Assembly: GCA_030522415.1 (NCBI GenBank)
Contig: CM060121.1
Coordinates: 23,646,142 to 23,710,141 of the forward strand
Source of the DNA: Channallabes apus
Taxonomy: Eukaryota; Chordata; Actinopteri; Siluriformes; Clariidae
Reading direction: 5' to 3'
Length of the DNA stretch: 64,000 nucleotides
Below, one piece after another: positions 35,325 through 45,900 of this stretch; position 1 is the stretch's first letter, and each line of letters begins with the position of its first letter. The position numbers and the translations under genes were made by a program. Below the pieces are notes generated by a model that was not told the DNA's origin, did not search any database, and worked only from the letters and a program-made list of their open reading frames with translations.

Positions 35325-35911
35325 ATTGTAAATTGTTTGTCCCTTTCTCATCTTTTTCACTCTTTCTTTGATTTTAAAGATATGTCTCAGACTTCTAGAG
35401 CTGTGAGCCAAAGGTGGTGGGAGTGCGACGTGTTGGGGTTTGTTTCCCTTCATTGTGTGCATGTTGATCACTCCTCTGTGTCGATTGTCACAATGAATTG
35501 TGTGTGGATGTGATTCACGTGTGTTTGGGGTCAATCTGGCTTGGATATTCATCCCCTCCTTGTCTTTCATAGTCTGCCATCCACTGGTAAGCTCCAGCTC
35601 TAATCTGATGGTACATTTTAATGTTTCTAATTCCTAGCATTGCATATCCCTGATGTCAAATAAATTTTTTTTTTGTATTTTTATACCTAACTGTTGAACT
35701 GCGATATTGTGTATGATTTTTGTGAGAAAATAAACGTTTATGTACGAAATCCATGCCTCTTGCATCTTCAGTGAACGTACCTGGGTGCCTTAGTTAATGT
35801 AATAATTAGGGTTGTTTATTTTCTTGGGTGCAACTCCCAAGGTGGCGTAATTGGCTACATTTGTTAACATCAGGGGAGCAGCGGAGTTCGAGCCAGCTAC
35901 CACTCGCCACA
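35325..35911 (+). repeat. Right terminal repeat of the gypsy element
   Basis: Forward copy of the LTR-like sequence, with the AATAAA-containing 'gaaaataaacgtttatg' near 35729-35745 and the terminus CTCGCCACA. It is adjacent to the duplicated TTGA at 35912-35915. No matching LTR start (TGTGGCGAG) is visible on its left side. Confidence 0.85.
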
Positions 35912-36232
35912 TTGAGGAAGGAGCTTTTCTATTCCCCAGTGCATAAAGCAAGCACTATAAAGACATGGTTTGATGAGTCCTGACCTCAACCCCATCGAGC
36001 AGTAAAGTATCGTCCAAACATCAGTGCCTGACCTAATAAATGCTCTACAGAATGAATGGATATGAATTCCCACAGAAAGACTCCAAACAGTCCTGTGGAC
36101 AGTCTTCCAAGAAAAGTGGAAGCTGTTATAGCTGCAAAAGGGGAACCAACTCCATATAAAGTATATGTATATGTATTTGGATACAATGTCATTGCAGCTT
36201 TGGCTAAATACTTCTATCCATATACTGTAGTG
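35912..36232 (+). mobile_element. Tc1-like element, right part
   Basis: Continues the 28140-28296 part: 'ataaagacatggtttgatga', 'tcctgacctcaaccccat', 'gaagctgttatagctgcaaa' and 'ccaactccatat' are typical of Tc1-family transposase 3' regions. It ends with an inverted repeat of the left end, followed by TA. The transposase is incomplete. Confidence 0.85.
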
Positions 36233-36234
36233 TA

Positions 36235-36952
36235 TCAAGAGTGAGTCTCAATAAATAGAAAAGAAAAGCGTGTAGCATTTTTACATTTTTATAATGATTA
36301 TTTTCAAACATAATTTTTGTGAACTTCATGTTTCCTGTATGACCTCCAACTTGACTTGAATTAATTAACAGTAATCTGTGAATAATATGTTTATCCAGGA
36401 TTGGACCTAAATGTTTCTTTATCTGTGGTAAAATGAGTAATATCTAAAATAATAATGTTTTATGTAATGTCCCATATTATTTTTCCAATTTATGAAAATC
36501 AAAAAGATATAGTTGCAACTTGCAAACAAGTTTTGGTCTCTTTGTCTCTTAACTTTGAACAATACTGTCCGTTGTAAAGTTCTCATAGACGCATATTGTG
36601 TTCACTTAGGACTTGCCTTAAATTTTCATTTTAGACAGAAAGAATTACAGTAGATGGGGAAACTCTGATTCTAGATGTAATTCTAATGTACTGAATGACC
36701 AGGTTATAACAGTTTTGACATGAACTGGAATTTTTTTTTTTTTTTTTGCCAGTCAGTATATACTGTAAGTGAGACACTCTTGGATACCTCTGCATTTCCG
36801 CAAAAACTCCATTTTATATCACTTAGATTGCTACATTGTAAATCACAGATTTTAAGGATGTGATTTGTGTATTTTTACGATGAGATGAAATATAAGATGA
36901 AGTCACTGTGCTGTTGAATTGTTCACTCTGATCGCTCATAAGGTGATTAATT
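36235..36952. other. Unassigned AT-rich DNA
   Basis: Nothing recognised apart from a T-run at about 36731-36747. Confidence 0.5.
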
Positions 36953-36960
36953 GTCTATAG

Positions 36961-38144
36961 CAGGGGTCGCCAACTAGTGGACTCCGGTCCGAATTCGAAC
37001 CACGAGATGCGTCAATCCGGATATCCGTCAATCCGGGATAATATGCATTCATTCTTCCTGCATTAAGCTCTACGAGGCCTGTGTGTCTTATTTGCTCGGA
37101 CTCTGTTGCGGTTGTCAAAAGTGGAAACATCAAACGCCATTTCAAAGCTAAACATAGACACTTTGAAGAAACTCACCCCCAGCAGTCTGATGTAAGGGCG
37201 AGGAAAATATATGAGCTTAAAGTGCAGTATGAGCGATCTACACAGGTCTATACCTCTCTCACTCACTCACCCTCCAACATTTTTTTTTTTTTACATAGAA
37301 TGCAATATGAGACTTATTATTTTTTTGAACGAGGAAGGTTTGCATTCATTGATTGTGATAATTTGTTAATCTCAGTTCAGCAGAAAAAAGCACCTTAGTT
37401 TTCTTTTTAAGTTGTTAATGTTGAAATTAATGTTCTGTGCAGATTTAGAAATGAAGGCATTTTGCACTTTTCTTCATCATATTTTTGTCAGACATTGTTA
37501 CTGGTTTATTCATTCATTCATTCATTTATTTTCTATACCGCTTAATCCTGTGTTCAGGGTCGCGGGGGACCTGGAGCCTATCCCAGGAGACTTCGGGCAC
37601 TAGGCGGGGTACACCCTGGACAGGGTGCCAATCCATCGCAGGGCACACACACATACACACACTCACACACCCAATCACACACTATGGGCAATTTAGGAAC
37701 GCCAATTAGCCTAACCTGCATATCTTTGGACTGTGGGAGGAAACCCACCAAGCACGGGGAGAACATGCAAACTCCATGCGCACAGAGACGGGAATCGAGC
37801 CTGGCCAGGGAATCGAACCCAGACTTTGGAGGTGCAAGGCAATAGTGCTAACCACTACACCACCGTGCCGCCGTTACTGGTTTAAATAAATTATTTTGTA
37901 CCAAAGCAACGTAAAGGACAGAACAGAACAGCATTAAAATGAGATCCAATTTGTGAAGGATGTAAATTTATGTCTGTTTATAAATACGAAAAGACATGTT
38001 TATCCATATGAGAACATATTATATTTTGTTCAATAAAAACTGTTATCTACACCTAAAGCATCAGTGCCTGTTTTGGGTTGTCCGGACCTTAGCTGGTGAG
38101 GAGTGTTCATTTACCGGACCTCAAACAATTTTAGAAGACCCCTG
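36961..38144 (+). mobile_element. hAT-like element with zinc-finger transposase fragment
   Basis: The ends are CAGGGGTCGCCAACT and the inverse AGAAGACCCCTG. The forward frame 37081-37398 reads CLICSDSVAVVKSGNIKRHF, then KHRHFEETHP and ARKIYELK, a C2H2-type start found in hAT transposases related to GTF2IRD2/ZMYM-like proteins. The catalytic core is gone. The flanks GTCTATAG and GCCTAGTA agree only partly, so the target duplication is not convincing. A SINE is inserted at 37509-37872. Confidence 0.75.
37509..37872 (-). mobile_element. tRNA-derived SINE inside the hAT element
   Basis: Same family as 9760-10141, nearly full length but lacking the 'ccggagtacccgg' segment. A 12-bp duplication, GTTACTGGTTTA, flanks it at 37497-37508 and 37873-37884. 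Confidence 0.9.
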
Positions 38145-38152
38145 GCCTAGTA

Positions 38153-39027
38153 TATCTCTGACATTGGTGTAAAGTATGAACTGACATGCCACATCTATGG
38201 ACAGTTTTCTGATATGGTAATGGAGATGGTTGCTTTAACATTTACGGATGGAGTCTCTACAATTGGCATGTTGATCCGGAAGCCGGGCTTCCCCCAGTTA
38301 CTGTATTTCGGTAATAAACTCCTCTGCGCTATTGCTGACTGCTGTCTGAGTATTTTACAGGGCGTGAAACAGCGCCACCCCATGTTATGTTGTGAATATG
38401 TGGTGAAACACGGTATTGCATTTTACCCTGATGTCTGAAGGAAAACCAGGCCGAGCTGTCTCTTTCTGAAAAATAAATAAATAAATCAAAACATTAACCA
38501 ATAAGTAAATGCTATCTTCATAGCGTTGTCAATCTGTGTTTGTCCAGAAACATAATATTTTAATACCCCGCTTCCATTGGTTAAAAAAAGAGGGATTCAT
38601 TTCATACCGCCAACACAATTCTACATCGCCAATAGCAAACATTAGAAAGTGCAGGTATGGAGGGTAGAGATTTTGAAATTTTAGTTAAATAAGAACAAAA
38701 AAAAAAAACGTGTTAAACCAAACTATCACTAGAACAGCAACTAAATAAACCAGAGCTGCTTATGGACAAGAAAAAATGAGGGGTGCAGTCTTTCAGTGAG
38801 GAACACGATGTCCAAACTGAGTGTCTCACTGTTAGTGCTAAACTTCAGCTGTTATTTTAATGGCTGTGACTCTTATATTGCTTATTGTACCTTGCTCGCT
38901 TGGATTAGGTACATATTTTAATTTATTAAAATGGTCATTGTAATGTGACTGTTTAACAAAGAAAATGAGACATACAGAAAGAATCTGCCTGTCAAGTTCA
39001 TACTGCAGGGTTTATAAGAAGAAGAAT
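38153..39027. other. Unassigned DNA
   Basis: No gene recognised. The open frame 38214-38438 has no family resemblance. The phrase 'gcgccaccccatgtt' at about 38372 also occurs at about 17539 and may mark another repeat family. Confidence 0.45.
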
Positions 39028-39268
39028 ATTCAATTATTTGTCACATGTACTTTTTACAGCACAGCAAAATTTCTTCTTCTTATCCCAATTAGGAAACTGG
39101 GGTCAGAGCGCAGGGTCAGCCAGCTTACAGCACCCTGGAGCAGACAGGGTTAAGGACATTGCTCAAGGGCTCAACAGTGGCAACTTGCCAATGCTGGGGT
39201 TCGAACCCCCAACCTTCCAATCAGTTACCCAGTAACCCACAGCCTTAACCAACTGAGCCACGTCGTCA
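39028..39268 (-). mobile_element. tRNA-derived SINE, second family
   Basis: On the minus strand the head is GTGGCTCAGTTGGTTAAGGC with a B box GGTTCGAACCCC. The body continues 'attggcaagttgccactgtt', 'gagcccttgagcaatgtcc' and 'ctgtaagctggctgaccc'. It is not a tRNA gene: the anticodon arm does not close and SINE body sequence follows. Confidence 0.7.
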
Positions 39269-39756
39269 TGAATACAGTTAGCCCACTGATTTGAAATTAA
39301 ACGTTTCCAGATTTAGTTTGAAATTAATGTTTTTTTTTTTATTGTTGAATCTTTGCTGCACATGAATCACCTAGTTATGCATTTAAGAGGGCAGTTGCAT
39401 AAATTAAATGTTGAGTTTGTGCAAAAGCATTCATAAATGAAAAAAAAATTCAACTTTGAGTTTAGAACAGAGGACTTGGTTTTTATTTTTTTTTTTTAGG
39501 TGACAAATTGTGATGTAAGAGGAAAAAAAACACTTCAGGATGATCTGTTATGAGAACTATTCATGTGCTATTTTACATAGCTATTCTCTCTTGCTCTCTC
39601 TCTCTCTCTCTCTCTCTTGTGTGGTTGTGGGTGTGTGCTGTTATTCAGCTAAGTGATAGTTACCTGAATATGATCAAAAGTGCAGAAAGTAGCCCTGTCA
39701 TTGGAGATCAGGAAGCAGTTGAGCTGAGTGGACCTAAAGACAAGTGAATATAAACA

Positions 39757-40232
39757 ATGGTGAATATAAACATTAAATACTGGTAAGATTAATCAATCAA
39801 TCTTTTTCAGTCATATTAAGAAATATATTATTTTTATTGGAAAACTCTACACAATAACTCGCTACCAAAATGGTCAATCTCAGAAGATGTAACTCGGTGT
39901 TTAAATTGTTCATTGCTTTGAGGAGATTGTGGTACATTACAGTAATAAAAATATTACAGCCAACATTTAAAATAAGTCCTGTTTTTAATCTAAGAATGCT
40001 AAATGACTTTAATCTCAGAATTATGAGAGAATGTCAGCATTCTTTGATAAAAAAAAAAACAGGACTTATTTTAAATGTTTTTACTGGTTTAAAGTTTTTA
40101 CTGGTTTAAAACTTTTACTAGTTTTAAATTAGTTTGAAACCAATTTTACTGGACCAGCAAAACAAATTGTTGATGTGGCACCAAATTCAACGGAAATAGG
40201 AAGTTGTTTTGATATCTGCTAGATATGGTTTT

Positions 40233-40288
<56 letters not shown>

Positions 40289-41389
40289 GGCAGTAAAAGA
40301 TGAGTCTACAACCAGCGCTTCAAGAGCCTGAGGCGTGCCATTGTGGCCAAAGTTCCTGATGCAGTGGTTAATGGGACTTTGATGAGGAAAAGTGAGCCAC
40401 GTCTGTCTCTTATACACCTTCTCTTCATTATTAATGTCTATTAATGACTGTCATACATGTGGGGGTGCAAAACTTAAGTGTCTGCATGCATTATTTTTTA
40501 TCATATTCAATATGACTTTTTTTTGCTATATAATGTATTAAATATTTAAATGTAAAACATTTTTATATATTAAGTATAGTAATGTATAATCATTATCAAT
40601 ATAGTAATCATTTATTGGTTGTGTACTGTGTATTTAGTAGACAATGTGCAAGAAATGGCAAGCAGTTTTACATTTAATACAATATATAAATTATAATAAC
40701 CCTAGCATTTTATAAAGGTGTATTATTTTAATTGAATGCTACATAGATTTTTAATGCAGTGTGTAATCTACAACAACATTGATTTAACACTGAAAATAGC
40801 ACTACTTTGTGATGAGCAAGCATTACTGAAGGCAGAAAAATGACTGATCAACTTGATTTCAGTATTTAATAGCTCTGAGTCAAAGCACAGCTGTCTCCTT
40901 TCTCTTCAGTGTGTTTCGAGGTTGAGATCAATGGCCATCTTGTGTTCTCCAAACTAGAGATGGGAGGATTTCCTTATAAGGAGGATGTAAGTGTGACTGG
41001 GAAACAGACTTTCTAACCGTGTACAGTAGTTAGAAAGTGATCCCAAACTTTTGAGCAGTACAGTAGTACCATTTTGAGTTAGCTAAATAACTAAATTGTC
41101 CATAAAGTTAATTTAGCTATTTTTGTGATTCATGCCATTGCTTAGAGTATTTATTTTTATATTTTATCTATAGTGAGATTTCTACTTAATTAGTGAACAA
41201 TTTGTTCCTATTCAGTCTTAACTCACTAAGTGTTTTAATTGTATTGTATGTGTTTTTTAAATATATTTTATTTCCCAAGTGTACCTTTTCTTCTCTAAAT
41301 CTCCCCAGGTGGTGGCTGCTGTTATCCAGGCTCAGGATGGCACGCCTGAGAAGCTTACTAGATGCACTAAGAGTTGCGTCATCTCCTAG
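39757..41389 (+). CDS. Third selenoprotein W2 family paralogue, CVIS type
   Basis: Coding exons 39757-39782, 40294-40391, 40910-40986 and 41309-41389 give 93 residues; phases and lengths match the second gene except exon 1, which is two codons shorter. The start is MVNINIKY. The redox motif is C-K-R-U with TGA at 40301-40303. The residue after Sec is Val instead of the Gly seen in both neighbours (UVY versus UGY). Exon 3 is almost identical to the second gene ([19 protein letters not shown], then PYKED against PHEED). The end is KSCVIS. The SECIS, splice sites and frame are intact, so this looks like a working gene. Exon 2 carries most of the replacements (for example D to N, L to K, G to M), suggesting relaxed or altered selection. 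Lineage-specific origin is inference. Confidence 0.87.
40235..40286 (+). repeat. (TG)n microsatellite at the 3' end of intron 1, third gene
   Basis: About 26 TG units, ending seven bases before exon 2 with only 'ccggcag' between. Confidence 0.9.
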
Positions 41390-41527
41390 CATGGTGACCT
41401 TTAGCCCCTGCCCACTGCTACGATTATCACATCTCATAATAATTTCATAAGAATCATGACACTCAGTCTATTTAGATTTTCAGTTCCCCATGTGTCATAT
41501 TTTTTTCTCTGCTTCTGGACTGAACAT

Positions 41528-41594
41528 TTTGGACTTACATGATTACTATAGCTGAAAATGTGAATGGTTATGGTATGAAACACTATATTCCGAA
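41528..41594 (+). promoter_or_regulatory. SECIS element of the third selenoprotein gene
   Basis: ATGA at 41539-41542 and TGAA at 41576-41579. The stem and the AAAA loop are nearly identical to the second gene. The basal helix TTTGGA (41528-41533) pairs with TCCGAA (41589-41594) through one G-U pair, so structure is kept despite a substitution. Confidence 0.88.
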
Positions 41595-41740
41595 GCGCTC
41601 TATTGTAGAAGCAGGGAAACAAAAGGACACTATGAGGGACAGGGAAGTGGGATGGGCAGGAATTCATTCTCTTACGTTTTATGCAAATTAAGTGCAAATG
41701 TCTTACTCTTATCGGCACACATTGGTGATTTTTAAATAGG

Positions 41741-42264
41741 TGATTAGGGATGCTGTAATTTCTTTTCTTTATCTTTCTTTTTAATTACATATTGTTTAAC
41801 ATATTTAAGTATTTCTAAATAAAATTAAATAAAATCTTGACCTGCTAATATCAATGAATAAAAACTATGGATGAATATTCAAACTGTGATTTTTTTTTTT
41901 TTATTGTATGCGTGTGTGAGTGTGTGCTTACAGGCTCAACTCTATTGTTCCATAGAATAGTCTGTAGGGCTTGGTACACAAAACAACATGATCATGTGAT
42001 TAGGGATGCTGTAATTTCTTTTCTTTATCTTTCTTTTTAATTACATATTGTTTAACATATTTAAGTATTTCTAAATAAAATTAAATAAAATCTTGACCTG
42101 CTAATATCAATGAATAAAAACTATGGATGAATATTCAAACTGTGATTTTTTTTTTTTTTTTTATTGTATGCGTGTGTGAGTGTGTGCTTACAGGCTCAAC
42201 TCTATTGTTCCATAGAATAGTCTGTAGGGCTTGGTACACAAAACAACATGATCATGTGATTAGG
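41741..42264 (+). repeat. Two-copy tandem duplication, about 256 bp per unit
   Basis: The unit starting 'tgattagggatgctgtaatt' at 41741 repeats at 41997 with almost no change except T-run length, and the phrase TGATTAGGG recurs at 42257. It lies in the downstream flank of the third selenoprotein gene. Confidence 0.9.
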
Positions 42265-42530
42265 GCTCATACATACTGTACATAGAATAATTAAAACCTT
42301 TAAGCTTTTAAAGATGATAAATAGTGCCACAATAATGTTGTGTACAAAACATGTACAAAAAGTACAAAAATGCCACGATCATCAATATTAAAACAATAAA
42401 AGGCTTGAACTACTTCAGTTTGTGTGTAATGAATCTAAAATATATGAAAGTCTAATGTTTATCAATACATTACAGAAAATAATTAACTTTATCACAATAT
42501 GCAAATCTTTTGAGAAGGACCTGTATAGTG

Positions 42531-42600
42531 AAACCTCGGATTGCGAGTACCGCAGTTTGCGAGTATTCCGCAAGACGAGCAAAGATTTTTAATAAAAAAA
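42531..42600 (+). repeat. Short transposon-like fragment
   Basis: 'gaaacctcggattgcgagta' and 'ccgcaagacgagcaaag' form a motif I recognise as a dispersed fish repeat. No boundaries can be set. Confidence 0.35.
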
Positions 42601-42719
42601 TTTTTAAAATACTTATATAAAGATGAGAGAAGCCTGTAATTTTTATCATAGGTATACCTCAACTATGAGAGACAAAATAAGAAGAAAAAAAAGAAAATCA
42701 CATTGTAGGATTTTTAAAG

Positions 42720-43645
42720 AATATTTGCAATTTATGGTGGAAAATAAGTATTTGGTCAATAACAAAATTTCATCTCAATATTTTGTTATATACCCTTTGT
42801 TGGCAATGACAGAGGTCAAATGTTTTCTGTAAGGTTTACACACACTGTTGCTGGTATTTTGGCCCATTCCTCCATGCAGATCTCCTCTAGAGCAGTGATG
42901 TTTTGGGGCTGTCACTGGGCAACACGGACTTTAAACTCCCAAAAGATTTTCTATGGGGTTGATATATGGAGACTGGCTAGGCCACTCCAGGACCTTGAAA
43001 TGCTTCTTACGAAGCCACTTCTTTGTTGCCCGGGCGGTGTGTTTGGGATCATTGTCATGCTGAAAGACTCAGCTACGTTTCATCTTCAATGTCCTTGCTG
43101 ATGGAAGGAGGTTTTCACTCAAAATCTCACGATTCTTTCCTTTACACGGATCAGTCGTCCTGGTCCCTTTGCAGAAGAACAGCCCCAAAGCATGATGTTT
43201 CCACCCCCATGCTTCAGAGCGGGTTTGGTGTTCTTTGGATGCAACTCAGCATTCTTTCTCCTCCAAACACAAAGTTCTATTTTGGTTTCATCTGACCATA
43301 TGACATTCTCCCAATCTTCATCTGGATCATCCAAATGCTCTCTAGCAAACTTCAGACGGATCTGGACATGTACTGGCTTAATTAGGGGGACACTTCCGGC
43401 ACTGCAGGATTTGAGTCCCTAGCGACGCAGTGTGTTACTGATGGTAGCCTTTGTTACTTTGGTCCCAGCTCTCTGCAGGCTATTCACTAGGGCCCACCGT
43501 GTGGTTCTGGGATTTTTGCTCACAGTTCTTGAGATCTTTTTGACCCCGCGGGTTGAGATCTTTTGTGGAGCCCCAGATCGAGGGAGATTATCAGTGGTGA
43601 ACCGAAAATTAGTTCACCATTGATGGGGAGTGGTTATTTTCCCCG
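42720..43645 (-). pseudogene. Tc1-like transposase relic
   Basis: On the minus strand 43119-43334 encodes [20 protein letters not shown], with the first catalytic region of Tc1 transposases (WSDE), then [20 protein letters not shown] and [15 protein letters not shown]. More transposase-like sequence lies in other frames on both sides, ending near 'gtggaaaataagtatttgg' at 42738. Frameshifts make it inactive. A further end of a related element is at 58085-58256. Confidence 0.85.
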
Positions 43646-43649
43646 CTGT

Positions 43650-44334
43650 AAGCACAACATAAACAAAATAAAAGACAATAACATTGAAAGCAATACATAA
43701 AGGGATGCTTACCCATGGTGTAAAGTTGACCTGGAAATACAGGAGTCAGATAACGGGGTGTATGACGTTAGAACAACAAACGCTGTCTTGTTAATTTTTT
43801 TAGATCGAGCAAAAGAAGTTTAAAGATAATGGTAAGGAATTCGGATGAATATAAAGTTATAATTGGATGAAATGTAGTCAGATGTCAAGGTGTAATATTT
43901 TTTTTATAAATCAAACAAAAGAAGTTTAAAGATAACGGGAAATAAATTGTAAGAAAATTATTAAGCCAAAATATGACATACATTTTTTTTTAATCGGCTT
44001 ATAATGGGAGTCAATGTTGGCAGGAAATAGAAAAAAAACTGTAAAAGGGACAAGTGAGCCCCTCCCCATTTGTAAAACTGTATATAAAGAATGTGCATAC
44101 ACTTGTCAAATCTGTCTGCACTTGAAGATGCTTGAGTTTGCCACTTATGCATTTGTGTAAGGCTCATTTGGATTTTATTGCTGCAATAAATTCTGCTTAC
44201 TTCATCCAGATCTACAAAGTTTTGGTTTGTTCTTTGATTCTATTATTTATTAATATACATTGGTATTGCTTGTTTAAAGTTTACCTATGCAGTATTGACA
44301 TATACTGTATGTGGAGGACCTAAAAAATCCCCAA
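43650..44334. other. Unassigned AT-rich DNA
   Basis: No gene recognised. The phrase 'gaagtttaaagataa' occurs twice (about 43815 and 43920), a weak local duplication. Confidence 0.5.
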
Positions 44335-44405
44335 CACACTGGCCGGGAATCGTACCCAGGCATTCCACATGGCAGATGAAGCACCTACCACTGAGCCGCC
44401 AGTGC
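44335..44405 (-). tRNA. tRNA-Gly(GCC)-like gene or pseudogene
   Basis: On the minus strand a 71-base cloverleaf can be drawn: acceptor GCACTGG with CCAGTGT, D-arm region CGGCTCAGTGGTAGG, anticodon loop CTGCCAT with anticodon GCC, and T stem CTGGG with CCCGG. A TTTTTT run follows 8-13 bases after the 3' end, as a Pol III terminator would. Against function, the T loop reads TACGATT where TTCGATT is expected, weakening the B box, and the anticodon stem needs wobble pairs. It could equally be a retroposed pseudogene. Confidence 0.55.
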
Positions 44406-44705
44406 CCTAATTAAGTAAATGTACTGAGTAAAATTCTTATCCATCTGTGCTTTACTTGCTTTATCTGTGCTGGATTTTTACTCTGCTATACTCTTAAACA
44501 AATATCTGTACTTACTACAGATAGTTGCAGCACGTTTACATTTGGTACAGTAAGCTAATACAATACATCAACACAAGACATCTACATCCATTATTGGTGC
44601 GCAAACTTGAATACCGGCGCGCTAGTGATAGTACGGTAGTTCACGTTGACCAAAACTAAAAAAGAAAACTCGTTTTGGAAAAAAACATTTTCAGCAATCA
44701 CAGAC

Positions 44706-44912
44706 ATTCACATTCGGACGGGATTAGATTTCTCAGAGGACCGCAGAGTTTGCTGAAAAACAGTAGGTAATTTGCTCTGGAATTTTTACAGAGGTCGTGT
44801 GAGAGACATACAGACATGGCAGATTCGGACGGGATTAAAATCTCAAAGTACGTCTGTAAAACAGAAATTTCTCTAATGACCCCCTGTAAAACTAGTCCTG
44901 TCCGAATAGGGC
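44706..44912. repeat. Small inverted-repeat element
   Basis: 'attcggacgggatta' occurs forward at about 44714 and 44824 and, diverged, inverted at about 44894-44910 ('tagtcctgtccgaat'). This suggests a MITE about 200 bp long; I could not find a target duplication. Confidence 0.4.
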
Positions 44913-45069
44913 TTTTGATGCCTGCCTTGCCTGAGAAATAGATGCTATGCGGTGCAATAGATTCAAAAGTACTATGAGAGGTGAGCTATTCATTCTGTTT
45001 ATTATAATATGTCTTTAGCTGCATTGTAATTTTTTCATTACTGGAACTATATCCAAAAGTTGTATATGT

Positions 45070-45223
45070 AGACGTATTGGGGGTCTTTTTTTATTGAAAA
45101 TGCAACATTTTATTTCTGATCAAAAGAACGGAATGAACTAAATGACTCAAAAAAGATTCTTTCATTTTGAGGAACGAGATTCAAGGAACTAAGTCACTAA
45201 AATGATTCAAACTTCCCATCACT
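45070..45223. repeat. hAT-type terminal fragment
   Basis: Contains 'gaacggaatgaactaaatga' and ends 'cttcccatcact', a terminus known from fish hAT elements (inverse AGTGATGGGAAG). Only one end is seen. Confidence 0.45.
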
Positions 45224-45224
45224 A

Positions 45225-45900
45225 GAATCCAATTGCCTGTATTTGAATCCTTCTATTTTCCCATCAACTCTGACCAGCTTCTCTATCACTGCTGAAAAAA
45301 AGCACCACCACAACATGATGCTGCCACCACCATGTTTTACATTTGGAAAGGTGTTTTAAGTGATGTGCAGTGTTAGTTTTCTACTACACAAAGCGTTTTG
45401 CATTTAGGCCAAAAAGGTTCATCTGAACAGAGCACCTTCTTCCACATGTTTTCTGTGCTCCCCACATGACTTGTTGCAAACTGTAAACGTGACTTCTTAT
45501 GGCTTTTTTCTTGCCATTCCTTCATAAAGGCAATTTTTTCGGGAGTGCATGCTTAATGGTTGTCCTATGGATAGATTCTCCCATCTGAGCTATGGACCTC
45601 AGAATTGCTTGTCCAGAATTACCATGAACGTCTTGGCTGCTTCTCTGAATAATTCTTTCCTTGCCCAGCCTGTCAGTTTAGGTGGATGGCCATGTCTTGG
45701 TAAGTTTTGCAGTTGTGCCGTACTCTTTACATTTTCGGATGAGGGACTGAACAGTGCTACCTGAGATAAGCCTGGGATATTTTTTTATAATCTAAACCTG
45801 CTCTAAACTTGTCCAAAACTTTATCCGTAACCTGTCTGGTGTGTTCCTTGGGCTTCATGATGCTGTTTGTTCGCTAATGTTCTCTAACAGCCATAATTAC
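45225..45900 (-). pseudogene. Tc1-like transposase relic
   Basis: The minus strand contains the degenerate 'catggtggtggcagcatca' followed by 'tgttgtggtgg' (the HHGGGSIM-like region of Tc1 transposases). Upstream lie relics of the 'ggaagaaggtgctctgttca' and 'catcatgaagcccaagg' regions. No frame is open for more than about 70 codons. Confidence 0.7.

Larger units (their letters stand above)
28297..35911 (+). mobile_element. Ty3/gypsy retrotransposon with inverted terminal repeats
   Basis: A 7.6-kb unit flanked by TTGA at 28293-28296 and 35912-35915, inserted into a Tc1-like element. It contains gag, protease, RT, RNase H and integrase relics in gypsy order on the plus strand, all with frameshifts or stops. 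Its ends are TGTGGCGAG at the left and CTCGCCACA at the right. The two roughly 585-bp end copies (28297-28880 and 35325-35911) are inverted relative to one another, whereas LTRs should be direct repeats. No tyrosine recombinase, which would suggest a DIRS element, is seen. Confidence 0.85.
39590..42290 (+). repeat. Segmental duplication, copy B
   Basis: Counterpart of 24300-26525, carrying the third selenoprotein gene. It is longer mainly because of a tandem duplication at its right end (41741-42264) and a longer (TG)n run. Confidence 0.85.

Noticed and set aside
28297..35911. DIRS-type retrotransposon, because of the inverted terminal repeats
   Set aside because: The coding relics include a gypsy-type integrase with the HHCC region, there is a TTGA target duplication, and no tyrosine recombinase is visible.
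37081..37398. Host zinc-finger gene
   Set aside because: The frame lies between hAT-like terminal repeats and is truncated, so it is a transposase fragment.
39200..39268. tRNA gene on the minus strand
   Set aside because: A and B boxes are present but the anticodon stem does not close and SINE body sequence follows directly.
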